Both the position numbers and the translations under genes were made by a program. This document shows, piece by piece, positions 1 to 9,282 of a stretch of 33,612 nt of DNA. The notes under the pieces are model-generated. The model made no database searches, was not told the origin of the DNA, and saw only the letters and a program-made list of their open reading frames with translations. Source of the DNA: Methanobacteriota archaeon. Its GTDB lineage: Archaea > Hydrothermarchaeota > Hydrothermarchaeia > Hydrothermarchaeales > BMS3B. Numbering within the stretch: position 1 is the first letter of the stretch; each line of letters starts with the position of its first letter. The DNA lies in NCBI GenBank assembly GCA_013152685.1, contig JAADFX010000073.1, forward strand, positions 1 through 33,612, read 5' to 3'.

Positions 1-1084
1 GGTCAATGTAGCCTATGTCTATGCCCAGCTCTAAGGAGGTGGAGCACACCACAGCCTTTAGCTCGCCACGCTTCAGCCTGTCCTCCACCTCCAGGCGAAT
101 CTCCCTTGAGAGGGAGCCGTGGTGCGCCCCTATGGTCTCGTCGGTGTATTTCTCGGGCCAGCGGGTCTTGAGCTGGTACACCACGCGCTCTGTGCCCGAG
201 CGGGTGTTTGTGAAGACCAGAGTTGTGGTGTGGGATGAGATGAGCTCATCCAGCAGCTCGTACATCGCCGAGTTCACCTGCTCCGCCGAGGCGTGCAGGA
301 GGTCGTCAACCGGGCAAAGCACCTCTAAGTCGTACTTCTTGTACCAGCTCACATCCACAATCTTGCAGCTCCTCAGCTCGCCGTCATCGCGGTAGCCCAC
401 CAGGTACTTCGCCGCCTCCTCCAGCGGGTGCAGGGTGGCTCCCAGGCCAATGCGCACAAACTCTTCGCCAACAACCTCCCGCAGCCTCTCCAAGCTAAGC
501 GAGAGATGCACCCCCCGCTTGTTGTTCGCCAGCTCGTGGATTTCGTCCACCACAACCCAGCGCAGGCTGCGCAGGTGCTCCACGAACTTCGGGGCGTTGA
601 GGAGCACGGCTAAGCTCTCAGGGGTGGTAATAAGGATGTGCGGCGGTCTGCGGAGCTGCCTCTGCTTCTCGCTCGCTGAGACATCGCCCGTGCGCACGGC
701 GATGCGCACCTCTGGCAGGTCTATCCCGTGCTCTCTTGCAATCTCCCGAATCTCCCTCAGCGGTACCAGCAGGTTCTTCTTCACGTCGTTGTCCAGCGCC
801 TTTAAAGGTGAGATGTAGATGCAGTAAACGCTCTCCTTCAGCTTCCCCTCCTCCCCCAGCTTGAAGAGCTCGCTGAGTATCGCCATGAACCCCGCGAGGG
901 TCTTGCCCGAGCCGGTCGGGGCCGTGATTATCACATTCTCCCCCCGGGAGATGAGCCTGAAGGAGAACCTCTGGGGAGGGGTAAGCTCCGCGAAGGTGCG
1001 CTCAAACCACTCCCTCACGTAGTGCTCCAGGCATGCGAGGCTCTCCTCCCGGGAGAAGGGCTCCCTCACGAACTCTATGCTCAT
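1..1084 (-). CDS. lhr: Lhr-type DEAD/DEAH ATP-dependent helicase, N-terminal part (runs off left edge)
   Basis: Reverse-strand translation MSIEFVREPFSREESL...; Walker A 'ITAPTGSGKTLAGF', 'VVDEIHELANNKRGVHLSLSLERL', 'GATLHPLEEAAKYLVG', 'TLVFTNTRSGTER'. No stop before the window edge. Confidence 0.85.
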   Translation of the reverse strand, partial: MSIEFVREPFSREESLACLEHYVREWFERTFAELTPPQRFSFRLISRGENVIITAPTGSGKTLAGFMAILSELFKLGEEGKLKESVYCIYISPLKALDNDVKKNLLVPLREIREIAREHGIDLPEVRIAVRTGDVSASEKQRQLRRPPHILITTPESLAVLLNAPKFVEHLRSLRWVVVDEIHELANNKRGVHLSLSLERLREVVGEEFVRIGLGATLHPLEEAAKYLVGYRDDGELRSCKIVDVSWYKKYDLEVLCPVDDLLHASAEQVNSAMYELLDELISSHTTTLVFTNTRSGTERVVYQLKTRWPEKYTDETIGAHHGSLSREIRLEVEDRLKRGELKAVVCSTSLELGIDIGYID

Positions 1085-1116
1085 AGCTACTGAAAATTTC
1101 CGGATAACCACTGAAA

Positions 1117-1127
1117 AGGTATATAAG
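1117..1127 (+). promoter_or_regulatory. TATA box (ggtatataagg) for the small membrane protein at 1153
   Basis: TATATAAG-type box about 30 nt upstream of ATG 1153; spacing fits a leaderless or short-leader transcript. Confidence 0.5.
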
Positions 1128-1152
1128 GCGGGGAACAATAACCATTAAAGGG

Positions 1153-1341
1153 ATGAACAAGAGAACCATAAACGCCGTCTTCGCATTACTTTTTGGGATG
1201 TTCGTCCTATCACTGCTGCTCAGCGACTCCTACCCCGAATTTGCCAAAAAGCTGATTTCCATCTGGTACGTGGCCTTCCTGCTTATCATTGCGCCCCTCT
1301 ACCTCTACCTGCTCGCGACCTGGCGCCCCGGACCGGGGTAG
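1153..1341 (+). CDS. small two-TM hypothetical membrane protein (62 aa)
   Basis: MNKRTINAVFALLFGMFVLSLLLSDSYPEFAKKLISIWYVAFLLIIAPLYLYLLATW; two hydrophobic segments; TATA box upstream; 3' end overlaps convergent nth by 56 bp. Confidence 0.6.
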   Translation: MNKRTINAVFALLFGMFVLSLLLSDSYPEFAKKLISIWYVAFLLIIAPLYLYLLATWRPGPG

Positions 1342-1993
1342 CGGGAACCCCAACCTTCGGGCAGGCTTCGGCGAGGGGGCACTCGTCGCACAGCGGCTTC
1401 ACGGGCTTGCACACCGTCTGCCCGAAGGCGACGAAGGTGCGGTTCAGCCTCTGCTTCAGCTCCTCCGGCACAAGCTCGTGGAGCGCCCTCTCGGTCTGCT
1501 CCGGCTTTGAGGTGCTCACAATTCCCAGGCGGTTGCTTATCCTGTGCACGTGCGTGTCCACGGCTATCGCATTCTTCCCGAAGGCGTGGGCAAGCACGAT
1601 GTTGGCGCTCTTCCTCCCTATGCCCGGGAGCTCTATCAGCTCCTCGAAGGTGCTTGGAACTCTGCCGCCGTGCCTCTCAATCAGCGCCCCTGCAAGCTCT
1701 CTAAGCTTGCGCGCCTTCACGCGGTAAAAGCCCACGGGGTATATGAGCTCCGCCAGCTCCTCCTCGCTCAGCGCAAGGAGCTCCTCGGGCGAGGAGACGC
1801 GCTGAAAGAGTCGCCTTGTAACAGCGGCGGTTGTTTCGTCTTTTGTTCTTGAGCTCAGGAGCACCGCCACAAGGGCGTGGAAGGGCGTGGTTATGTGCTT
1901 CTTAAACTCATACACCGGCGCCCTCCGCTTTCTCGCCTCCCTCTCCATGGCCTCAAGAAGCTCCTCCCAGGTAAAGCGGTTAAGCACGCTCAT
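1286..1993 (-). CDS. nth: endonuclease III (HhH-GPD, [4Fe-4S])
   Basis: 'LPGIGRKSANIVLAHAF..AVDTHVHRISNRLG' HhH-GPD signature and C-terminal CX6CX2CX5C cluster (CKPVKPLCDECPLAEAC). Confidence 0.93.
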   Translation of the reverse strand: MSVLNRFTWEELLEAMEREARKRRAPVYEFKKHITTPFHALVAVLLSSRTKDETTAAVTRRLFQRVSSPEELLALSEEELAELIYPVGFYRVKARKLRELAGALIERHGGRVPSTFEELIELPGIGRKSANIVLAHAFGKNAIAVDTHVHRISNRLGIVSTSKPEQTERALHELVPEELKQRLNRTFVAFGQTVCKPVKPLCDECPLAEACPKVGVPATPVRGARSRAGRGRGAQ

Positions 1994-2880
1994 AGCACCA
2001 CCATCAGCATCACCAGCAGCGCAAAAGCCTCGAAGGCTATCTTGAGGAAGATTATCCGCACCACCATCCCCCTGGAGAACAGCGATGCCACCACCGGCAG
2101 GGTGTGCTGGGCGTAGATTCTCGGTAGGGAGAGTACCAGGCCGAGAATGAGGGTGACAAGCGCCTCCTCCTGGGTGAGCACCCCCTGCTTCAGAAGCTCC
2201 CCCGCCACAGCGAAGCCCGCGATAACATTAGCCATCTGGGTGGCAACAATGATAGCCGCCTCCCCCGGAAGGGAGAAGATGCCCATCACCGGCTGGGCCA
2301 AAACGGCAAGCTTTGTGAGCATTCCGGAGGCCAGGAGGTAGCGCACCGCAAGGTAGGCGCCCAGGAAGAGGGGCACAACACGGAGCAGCGTCCTCAAGCT
2401 CTGCGCCAGCGCCCTGCGCGGGTCCCCGCCTCCTCCGCCGGAGGGCAGCTCCACCCTCCGCTCCGGCAGGGTGAGCCTGGCGTATACCAGGGCGAGGGAG
2501 CTCTGAATAAGCCCGCTGCCCAGCTTCACCAGCATGTACTTCGCCGCCAGGGGTGCGCCGAGCAGCGGCACCACCACCGGCAGGTAGAACTTGGGTATGC
2601 GGAGCACCTCGTAGGGGAAGGAGGTGAGGAAGGTGGTGAGGAGCACCTCCCTCTCGCTCACCTCCCCACGGCGGTGAAACTCCGCCAGCGTGGAGTAGCC
2701 AGCGCTGGGGCTCAGCATCCTGGCGAAGGCGCTGGCGGCGATTTCCCCGCTCAGGTGGGAGGCGGTGAGAAAGGGTGCAATGGCGCGCGCCAGGTAGCGG
2801 GTGAGCCCCAGCTCCAGCAGGAGGTTCGCGGCCACAATGCCGGCGCAGAGGTACACCAGAGTCTCCAGGAGGTAGCTCAC
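1990..2880 (-). CDS. nucleoside-recognition (Gate) domain membrane protein
   Basis: Multi-TM; 'GYSTLAEFHRRGEVSEREVLLTTFLTSFPYEVLRIPKFYLPVVVPLLG' and 'PVMGIFSLPGEAAIIVATQMANVIAGFAVAGELLKQGVLTQEEALVTLILG' resemble Gate domains; overlaps nth start by 4 bp. Confidence 0.7.
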   Translation of the reverse strand: MSYLLETLVYLCAGIVAANLLLELGLTRYLARAIAPFLTASHLSGEIAASAFARMLSPSAGYSTLAEFHRRGEVSEREVLLTTFLTSFPYEVLRIPKFYLPVVVPLLGAPLAAKYMLVKLGSGLIQSSLALVYARLTLPERRVELPSGGGGGDPRRALAQSLRTLLRVVPLFLGAYLAVRYLLASGMLTKLAVLAQPVMGIFSLPGEAAIIVATQMANVIAGFAVAGELLKQGVLTQEEALVTLILGLVLSLPRIYAQHTLPVVASLFSRGMVVRIIFLKIAFEAFALLVMLMVVL

Positions 2881-2888
2881 GCCAACAC

Positions 2889-3887
2889 CTAAAACTCCCT
2901 TTTTATGGCATAGTCGGCAATAACCTCGAGGGCGCGCCTGGCGGGCGTGGGAGGAAGCGATGCCAGCTGCTCCTTCGCCCTCTCTATGAAGTGCCTTGCC
3001 CTCTTTCCGGCATACTCCAGGGAGCCCGCCCTCTCCAGAATCTCATGAGCACGCCGCAGGTCCTCCGGGCTCTTGTGCTTTTTCCTGAGAATCCGCTCCA
3101 GCAGCCGCCGCTCATCTCCGGGGGCGCTCCGCAGGGCGTGGAGTATCACAAAGGTGGGCTTGCCCAGGGAGATGTCCATCCCCACCTTCTTGCCCAGCAC
3201 GCTCTCGCCCCCCACCAAATCAAGGAGGTCGTCGGTCATCTGGAAGCCTATGCCCAGGAGGTAGCCGAAGCGGGAGAGGGCGGCGGTTACCTCCTCCCCG
3301 GCGCCCCCCGCGAGGGCGCCGCACTCTGCGGAGGCCTCGAATAAGCTGGCGGTCTTGCGCTCCACTATCTCCAGGTACACCTCCTCCGTCAGCGAGGCGT
3401 TGCCGGTGTGCAGCGTCTCCAGCACCTCCCCCTCGGCGAGGCGCATGCACGCCCTGCTCACCACCTCGCTCACCCTGCGCACGGGGTGGGTGCCTATGTA
3501 CCCGAAGGCGCGGGAGAATATTAAATCTCCCGCCAGGATTGCGATGTCGTTGCCCCACTTAGCGTTCACCGTTTCAACGCCCCGGCGCATTGTGGCGAGG
3601 TCTATTATGTCGTCGTGGATTATTGTGGCGGTGTGGATGAGCTCAATACCCACGGCTATGCCCGCCACACTGGAGATATCGCCCTCTGGCTCAACCGCCC
3701 TGTAGGCGAGAAGCACCAGCGCGGGGCGAATCCTCTTTCCCCCGGTTAGAATCAGGTGCCTGGAGGCGCTGTACAGCTCCGTGGGCGTCGCCTGGGGGAT
3801 GCTGCTGAGAAGCAGCTCCTCAATCTCCTGCATGTCCTCCTTAAACCCCGGACAGGTCTCTGCCACAAGCTGCCAGAGCGCATCCAT
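2889..3887 (-). CDS. idsA: geranylgeranyl/farnesyl diphosphate synthase (polyprenyl synthetase)
   Basis: Aspartate-rich motifs 'IHDDIIDLATMRRG' and 'QMTDDLLDLVGGESVLGKKVGMDISLGKPT'; 'GGKRIRPALVLLAYRAV'. Confidence 0.93.
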   Translation of the reverse strand: MDALWQLVAETCPGFKEDMQEIEELLLSSIPQATPTELYSASRHLILTGGKRIRPALVLLAYRAVEPEGDISSVAGIAVGIELIHTATIIHDDIIDLATMRRGVETVNAKWGNDIAILAGDLIFSRAFGYIGTHPVRRVSEVVSRACMRLAEGEVLETLHTGNASLTEEVYLEIVERKTASLFEASAECGALAGGAGEEVTAALSRFGYLLGIGFQMTDDLLDLVGGESVLGKKVGMDISLGKPTFVILHALRSAPGDERRLLERILRKKHKSPEDLRRAHEILERAGSLEYAGKRARHFIERAKEQLASLPPTPARRALEVIADYAIKREF

Positions 3888-3900
3888 TAAAAAAACCTCT

Positions 3901-3912
3901 GGGTAATTACCC
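3901..3912. promoter_or_regulatory. perfect 12-bp palindrome GGGTAATTACCC just upstream of idsA
   Basis: Exact self-complementary sequence 14 bp upstream of ATG 3887; candidate operator. Confidence 0.45.
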
Positions 3913-3942
3913 GGGCTAACGTCTTAAAAAAGGAGTTGGAAA

Positions 3943-4122
3943 CTACGCCTTTATGAGGTGGTGCTTCCCCTCCCTGGAAACTATGAGCAGAAGCTCGCCG
4001 TCTTTGTCCCTTTTCGTCTCAACCCTGCACCCCGCGAACACCCCCACCACATCGTGCAGCCTGGGAGGGTAGGCCTCAAGGTCAGGCTCCCGGTACACCT
4101 TAGGGTCCCTCGGTCCTTCCAT
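3943..4122 (-). CDS. small hypothetical protein (about 59 aa)
   Basis: MEGPRDPKVYREPDLEAYPPRLHDVVGVFAGCRVETKRDKDGELLLIVSREGKHHLIKA; GGGTGAT SD 4 nt upstream of this ATG; the track ORF begins 3 codons earlier (4131). Confidence 0.6.
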   Translation of the reverse strand: MEGPRDPKVYREPDLEAYPPRLHDVVGVFAGCRVETKRDKDGELLLIVSREGKHHLIKA

Positions 4123-4250
4123 CTGTATCACCCTTCTTTATTACTGCCTTCGCTCATTTATAAATCTTATTATCGGCGATTGACGATGTGTGAAAAATGT
4201 TTTTTAAGTTAGAGTGCCCTCATAGGCAGTCTTTTTGCAGGAGGAATTCA

Positions 4251-5117
4251 ATGAAGGTGAGCATAATCGGCGGAGCCGGCAGGGTTGGCTCGGCGGCGGC
4301 CTACTCCCTGGTCATGCAGGGGCTTGTTGATGAGCTCTACCTTCTGGACATCGCCGGAGAGCGCGCCGCCGGCGAGGCGCTCGACATAACCCACGCGCTC
4401 TCCGGGCTGGGAAGGGACGTCTCGGTGGAGGGCGGCGACGACTACTCGGGCATAGCTGGCTCGGATGTGGTAATTGTCACCGCGGGCGTGCCCAGAAAGC
4501 CGGGGATGAGCCGCCTGGATTTGAGGCACCAGAACGTGGGAATAATCCGCGAAATTGCCAGGAAAGTTGCGAAAGCCTGCGACGACGCCCTGCTCTTTGT
4601 CGTCTCCAACCCGGTGGATGTGCTCACCTACTACGCATGGAAGGAATCAGGCCTGGGGAGAGAGAGGGTGTTTGGCCTGGGCACGCTGCTGGACACGCTG
4701 CGCCTGAAGTCCATGCTGAAGAAGAGGCTCGGCGTGGACTACCGGGAGGAGTCCTACGTCTTCGGGGAGCACGGCGACAGCATGCTTCCGGTTTTCAGGC
4801 TGAGGCACAACCACCCGCGGGATGAGCTGCTCGGCGTCTTCGAGGAGGTGCGCCAGGGCGCTGCGCGGGTGATAGCCTGGAAGGGCGCCACCTGGTTTGC
4901 GCCCGCGGTTGCCATTGCCAGGGTGGTGGAGGCGATAGGAAGGGGCGGCGTCCTGCCGGTGTCCACCTTCATAGAGGAGTACGGCCTGTACCTGGGCCAC
5001 CTCGCCGAGATTTCCCGCAGCGGTGTGCGCAGGGCTGAGTTTGAGCTCACCGAAGAGGAGGCGCGCCTCTTCCAGCGCTCCGCCGAGGTGGTCAGGCGGG
5101 CGATTGAGGACGTCTAG
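4251..5117 (+). CDS. mdh: malate/L-lactate dehydrogenase family, NAD(P)-dependent
   Basis: MKVSIIGGAGRVGSAAAYSLVMQGLVDELYLLDI Rossmann start; 'VIVTAGVPRKPGMSR', 'VSNPVDVLTYY', 'GEHGDSMLPVF'; AGGAGG SD before ATG 4251 (track ORF starts upstream at 4197). Confidence 0.93.
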   Translation: MKVSIIGGAGRVGSAAAYSLVMQGLVDELYLLDIAGERAAGEALDITHALSGLGRDVSVEGGDDYSGIAGSDVVIVTAGVPRKPGMSRLDLRHQNVGIIREIARKVAKACDDALLFVVSNPVDVLTYYAWKESGLGRERVFGLGTLLDTLRLKSMLKKRLGVDYREESYVFGEHGDSMLPVFRLRHNHPRDELLGVFEEVRQGAARVIAWKGATWFAPAVAIARVVEAIGRGGVLPVSTFIEEYGLYLGHLAEISRSGVRRAEFELTEEEARLFQRSAEVVRRAIEDV

Positions 5118-5120
5118 GCG

Positions 5121-5624
5121 CTAAAAGCTCTCCACGAGCACGCGAAGCTCCTCATCGCTCAGCATGCCCGAAATCCACACCACCCTGTTCTCGCGGGCGT
5201 AGAAGTAGTGCCGACCTCCCATCCCCCTTGCTTTGAACACCTCAGTGTCAGCAACGCTCAGACTTCCGGCAGGCGCAAACATGCCCGAGGCTCCGAGCTT
5301 TGCGCGCATCTGCTGCACCATGCGCTCGGCGGCTGAGCGGTTTGCGGCCACGCCCACCCACACCTTCACCAGCCTGCCGTCTCTGGTCATGTACTCGGCG
5401 ATAACCGCATCCTGCAGCTGGAGGGCGGAGCTTCCCCTGTGGAGCTCCCTGAGCTCCTTCAACGCTTCGTCGCCGCCCCTGAGGCTCGCCAGCGTGAAGT
5501 TCTCAGGGTGCAGATTCATGGCTCCCCGGGGCGCGCTATCCGGTGACTCTTCCTCCTCATAAAGCAGGGCTGCTCCAATAAGCAGCGCGCCCAGCAGGAC
5601 GAGCACAGCACTTCTAGGCTTCAT
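5121..5624 (-). CDS. membrane-anchored hypothetical protein in the ccmF operon
   Basis: N-terminal TM 'AVLVLLGALLIGAALLY' then extracytoplasmic domain '..GMGGRHYFYARENRVVWISGMLSDEELRVLV'; overlaps ccmF 3' end by 11 bp. Confidence 0.7.
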   Translation of the reverse strand: MKPRSAVLVLLGALLIGAALLYEEEESPDSAPRGAMNLHPENFTLASLRGGDEALKELRELHRGSSALQLQDAVIAEYMTRDGRLVKVWVGVAANRSAAERMVQQMRAKLGASGMFAPAGSLSVADTEVFKARGMGGRHYFYARENRVVWISGMLSDEELRVLVESF

Positions 5625-7980
5625 CGCCGCGACCCCGGGTGTCGTAGATAATGCACAGCACTATACCGACCACAAACAGCACGACGCCCATCCACACCTG
5701 ATTTATCAGGGGCTTTATCCTCACCGTCATAGACATCTCACCCTGGTAGGTGGGCGAGTCCATCACCACGAAGACGTCCCTCAGGAAGCTCCTGTCTATT
5801 AAGGGGCGCCTAGCATCGCCGTTCTTGTAAACCTCAAACTTCACGTCGCCCTCCCCCAGCTTCGCCTCCCCCCTGTAAACCGCAACGCGGGCGAGCTGCA
5901 CCCTCCGGAAGGCGTTTATCGGGTTCTCGCTTATCTGCTCCGCCAGGAGCACCACGTCCACTGTGCCCTGGGGGGTCTTAACTCCCAGCAGGGGCATTCC
6001 CGTCGCCACCACCACCCTGCCCGCGGAGAGCTCTACCCCCGGTGCGGTGGCAATCCAGAGTTCGCCGCTCTCGTCGGAGAGCTTCACGAAGGCGGCATGC
6101 CCCCCCTGCAGAACCTGCGCCACCACCCCCTTTACCGAGTACTCAGCCTCCGGCGCCTCCTGCACTGCTCTTCTGAACTCCCCTATGCTCATGCCCAGGC
6201 CACCCCCACCGCCGCTGCCGTAGTCTATGTAGTCCCTGAAGTCCAGGAGCTTTATCCTGTACTCGGTGAGCACCTCGCCTTGGTGCACACCCCAGGTGCC
6301 GAGCCTGCCGAAGCCCTCGTGGAACACCGCCTGGGCGAGGGGCTTCTCCTCGCCGATTCGGTTCTTGTTGAGCGTTACGGAGAACTCGCTGGTAAAGAGG
6401 GAGGAGAAGACCACGCCTATGGCAATCAGTGCCACGCCGATGTGGATTGCTATTACCCCCGCCTCTCTAAGCTTTCTTCGCCTTGGCGCCTTGGAGAAGA
6501 GGCGCCACCTCTCTGCGGAGGCGTACAGGATGTAGGCCACAGGGGGAATAACGCTGAGGGAGGAGACCTCGCCTATGGTGGCGTAGAGCAGCGGCTTTGA
6601 GGCGGAGATGAAGGAGGTGTAGTCCACTATGTTGAAGTCCTCAGTGGGTTTTATGAACACCGCCACCAGGGTGAGCAGCGCAAATCCCGCGAAGGCGCGC
6701 ATCGCCTCCGCCTTCCTCCGCTCTGTGTAGTGCAGCCCCAGGGCAATGAGGAGCAGCATCAGCAGGAAGAAGGGGTAGAGCCAGAGGTTGAAGAACTGCT
6801 TTGTTATGGCGTACTTCTGGGTGGTTATCAGCTTCATCAGCGGCGGGAAGGTGATGCCGTAGAAGGAGATGAAGATGACTATCAGGAACACCAGGATGGC
6901 GGCGTAGAAGATGTTGGTTCTGCTCACCACCCTGTCGCCCTCTTCCCGCCTGGGAACGCGGGTGTACTTCCACAGCCCCAGCGCCAGAGGCACCGCAAAG
7001 GAGATGCCCACCAGTAGCATTATGTACTTCCCCACGCTGCCCGCGATGAAGGCGTGCACACTCTCAAAGATTCCGCTGCGCGTCACGGCGGTGGCGTACA
7101 CCACCAGGGAGAAGGAGAGCGCCACCAGCACGGGAGCCAGGACGTTGTACTTGGTGCTGTCGCGACGGTGCTCCAGGGTAACGTGAACCGCCGCGGTGAG
7201 CATCAGCCAGGGGAGGAGCATGGCCGTCTCTACAGGGTCCCACGCCCAGAAGCCACCCCACCCCAGGGTCTTGTACGCCCATATCCCGCCGAAGGCCATG
7301 GAGACGGTGGAGAAGAGCCAGGCGAAGCGCAGCCACTGCATGCCCTTGGTCACCCAGAGCCTCTGCGCCTCCCTGTCTTCGCCGCGTCTGAGCGCGGTGA
7401 TGAAAAGGTACACCACTGCGCCTGCGAAGGGTATCGTGGTGCCAGCGTAGCCCAGGAAGGTGGTCACAGGGTGGGAGGCCATCCAGGGGTCGAGCAGCAG
7501 CGGGTTCAGGCCGTTCCCGTCCTCGGGCACAAAGCCGGGAGGCACGTCCGGGAAGGCCTCGTAGATGGTGGTGAAGGGCGACTGGAGGAAGGTGAGGAAG
7601 GTAAAGTAGAGCCCCAGCACAACCACCACAAGCTGGGTGTGCTTCACGAAGGCAAGCCTGCGCTCCTCTCCCCGCTCGAGCCAGAGGGCGCTTAGCGCTA
7701 TCAGCATCGCCCAGAAGAGGAGCGTGCCCTCCTGCCCGGCGAGGGAGCCCGAGAGCTTGTAGTAAATCGGGTAGGCGCTGCTGGAGAAGCGCCACACGTA
7801 GTAGAGGCGGAAGTCGCTCACGGCGAAGTAGTATAGGAGCAGCAGGAAAGCCAGGGTGAGGGAGGAGGCGAAGAGCAGGAGCGCCGGCCTGCGCACCCTC
7901 TCCAGGGAGAGGAGCAGCGCCAGCGCCGCGGCGCCGCCGCTGAGCAGGCTGAGGGCGAGAAGTGCATCACCCACGCTCAT
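5614..7980 (-). CDS. ccmF: cytochrome c maturation heme lyase CcmF, with an OB-fold-like segment in the C-terminal extracytoplasmic region
   Basis: WWD-type motif 'GWGGFWAWDPVETAMLLPWLMLTAAVHV', 'SGSLAGQEGTLLFWAMLIAL', many TMs; segment 'YSVKGVVAQVLQGGHAAFVKLSDESGELWIATAPGVELSAGRVVVATGMPLLGV' looks OB-like. Confidence 0.9.
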   Translation of the reverse strand: MSVGDALLALSLLSGGAAALALLLSLERVRRPALLLFASSLTLAFLLLLYYFAVSDFRLYYVWRFSSSAYPIYYKLSGSLAGQEGTLLFWAMLIALSALWLERGEERRLAFVKHTQLVVVVLGLYFTFLTFLQSPFTTIYEAFPDVPPGFVPEDGNGLNPLLLDPWMASHPVTTFLGYAGTTIPFAGAVVYLFITALRRGEDREAQRLWVTKGMQWLRFAWLFSTVSMAFGGIWAYKTLGWGGFWAWDPVETAMLLPWLMLTAAVHVTLEHRRDSTKYNVLAPVLVALSFSLVVYATAVTRSGIFESVHAFIAGSVGKYIMLLVGISFAVPLALGLWKYTRVPRREEGDRVVSRTNIFYAAILVFLIVIFISFYGITFPPLMKLITTQKYAITKQFFNLWLYPFFLLMLLLIALGLHYTERRKAEAMRAFAGFALLTLVAVFIKPTEDFNIVDYTSFISASKPLLYATIGEVSSLSVIPPVAYILYASAERWRLFSKAPRRRKLREAGVIAIHIGVALIAIGVVFSSLFTSEFSVTLNKNRIGEEKPLAQAVFHEGFGRLGTWGVHQGEVLTEYRIKLLDFRDYIDYGSGGGGGLGMSIGEFRRAVQEAPEAEYSVKGVVAQVLQGGHAAFVKLSDESGELWIATAPGVELSAGRVVVATGMPLLGVKTPQGTVDVVLLAEQISENPINAFRRVQLARVAVYRGEAKLGEGDVKFEVYKNGDARRPLIDRSFLRDVFVVMDSPTYQGEMSMTVRIKPLINQVWMGVVLFVVGIVLCIIYDTRGRGDEA

Positions 7981-8453
7981 TGCCCTGCTCCCCCGGAGGC
8001 TCTGGCCTTGACGCTGAGCAGCACCCTCTTGAACTCATCCGCGGGCATGTACCCTGGGACACGCGTGATTATCTCACCGTCGTAGGTCATGAAGATTACA
8101 TGGGGCGGCGCAGCCACGTTGAAGCGGCGGGTGTCCTCCTTGTTGACGTCCATGTCTATCGCCACCCTGACGAAGTCCTGGGCCAGGATCTGCCTTATGT
8201 CCTCCCGGGAGAACACCTCCTTGTGGTACTTCTCGCAGTACACGCACCATATCGTCCAGAAGTAGACCATGAGGGGCTTCTTCTCCTTCAGCGCCGCCTC
8301 CGCGCCCGCGTCGTAGGTGTTGTACCACTCCAGCTCGGCGATGTAGGTGTAGTTCTGGTCGCTTATCACCGGCGTTGCGCTCGCGGCGTAGTAGGCGAAG
8401 ATTACCACCGCCGCCAGGGCCGCAAGGGTTAAAAGCCTCCTGGTTTTTGGCAT
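7977..8453 (-). CDS. membrane-anchored thioredoxin-fold protein
   Basis: N-terminal TM then 'KKPLMVYFWTIWCVYCEKYHKEVFSREDIRQIL..FVRVAIDMDVN' with CVYC active site; overlaps ccmF start by 4 bp. Confidence 0.85.
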   Translation of the reverse strand: MPKTRRLLTLAALAAVVIFAYYAASATPVISDQNYTYIAELEWYNTYDAGAEAALKEKKPLMVYFWTIWCVYCEKYHKEVFSREDIRQILAQDFVRVAIDMDVNKEDTRRFNVAAPPHVIFMTYDGEIITRVPGYMPADEFKRVLLSVKARASGGAGQ

Positions 8454-8517
8454 GTGAAATGCACCTTTTCTTTAAAATAAATTTGCAGCTATTTAACTAC
8501 TTTTTTATTGCCAGAAT

Positions 8518-8526
8518 GAAAAAAAG
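8518..8526 (-). terminator. oligo-T archaeal terminator downstream of the UPF0173 gene (minus strand)
   Basis: A7 run on + strand (T7 on minus) just after the stop of the 8554-9222 CDS. Confidence 0.4.
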
Positions 8527-8553
8527 AAGGGGAGAAGGCTTTTCAGGGTGAAG

Positions 8554-9222
8554 CTAGAGCTCGTGGCTCTCCCCCGGCTGGAGAACCACAGCCTCTATGC
8601 CGAGCTCCTCCACAAGGCGTCTGAACTCCTCCCCACTCTCTTCCAGGATCGGGAAGGTGCCGAAGTGCATGGGTATTGCCAGCTCCGGCGAGACCAGCTC
8701 CACCGCCTTGGCGGCTATCCTGGCGTTCATGGTGTACCTGTCGCCTATGGGCACGAGCATAACCCTAGGCGAGAAGAGCTCGCCTATCAGGCGCATGTCC
8801 CCGAAGATGCCGGTGTCGCCAGCGTGGTAGACGCTCACCCCGTCCATCTCCACCACGTATCCGCAGGCGGAGCCCATGTAGCGCGTGGCATGGCTGCTGG
8901 AGTGCAGCGCCGGCACGAGGGTAACCCTCACCCCGTCCAGCTCAACGCTGCCGTAGATGTTCATCCCCTCCGCCTCTATGCCCTGCTCCTGCAGGAAAAC
9001 GGCTATCTCGTGGATCACGGCAATCTTCGGCTTTGTGCGCTTCGCTATCGCCACCGCATCCCCCAGGTGGTCCTCGTGGCCGTGGGTTATCAGCAGCACC
9101 TCGGGCGAGAGCTCCTCGGGCTTCACCCCCGCGAGGGGGTTGCCCGTTATAAAGGGGTCTATCAGCACCCGCCTGCTCCCCGAAAGCTCAAAACACGCAT
9201 GGCCGTACCAGGTTATCCGCAT
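8554..9222 (-). CDS. UPF0173 metal-dependent hydrolase (metallo-beta-lactamase fold)
   Basis: MRITWYGHACFELSGSRRVLIDPFITGNP, 'LLITHGHEDHLGDAV', 'AGDTGIFGDMRLIGE', 'IPMHFGTFPIL'; GGAGGAGGTGGTTG SD before ATG 9222 (track ORF starts upstream). Confidence 0.92.
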   Translation of the reverse strand: MRITWYGHACFELSGSRRVLIDPFITGNPLAGVKPEELSPEVLLITHGHEDHLGDAVAIAKRTKPKIAVIHEIAVFLQEQGIEAEGMNIYGSVELDGVRVTLVPALHSSSHATRYMGSACGYVVEMDGVSVYHAGDTGIFGDMRLIGELFSPRVMLVPIGDRYTMNARIAAKAVELVSPELAIPMHFGTFPILEESGEEFRRLVEELGIEAVVLQPGESHEL

Positions 9223-9282
9223 CCAACCACCTCCTCCAGAGAGCCCGAAGGCTACCGTCAAAAATAAAAGGGGGAGCCGCCC

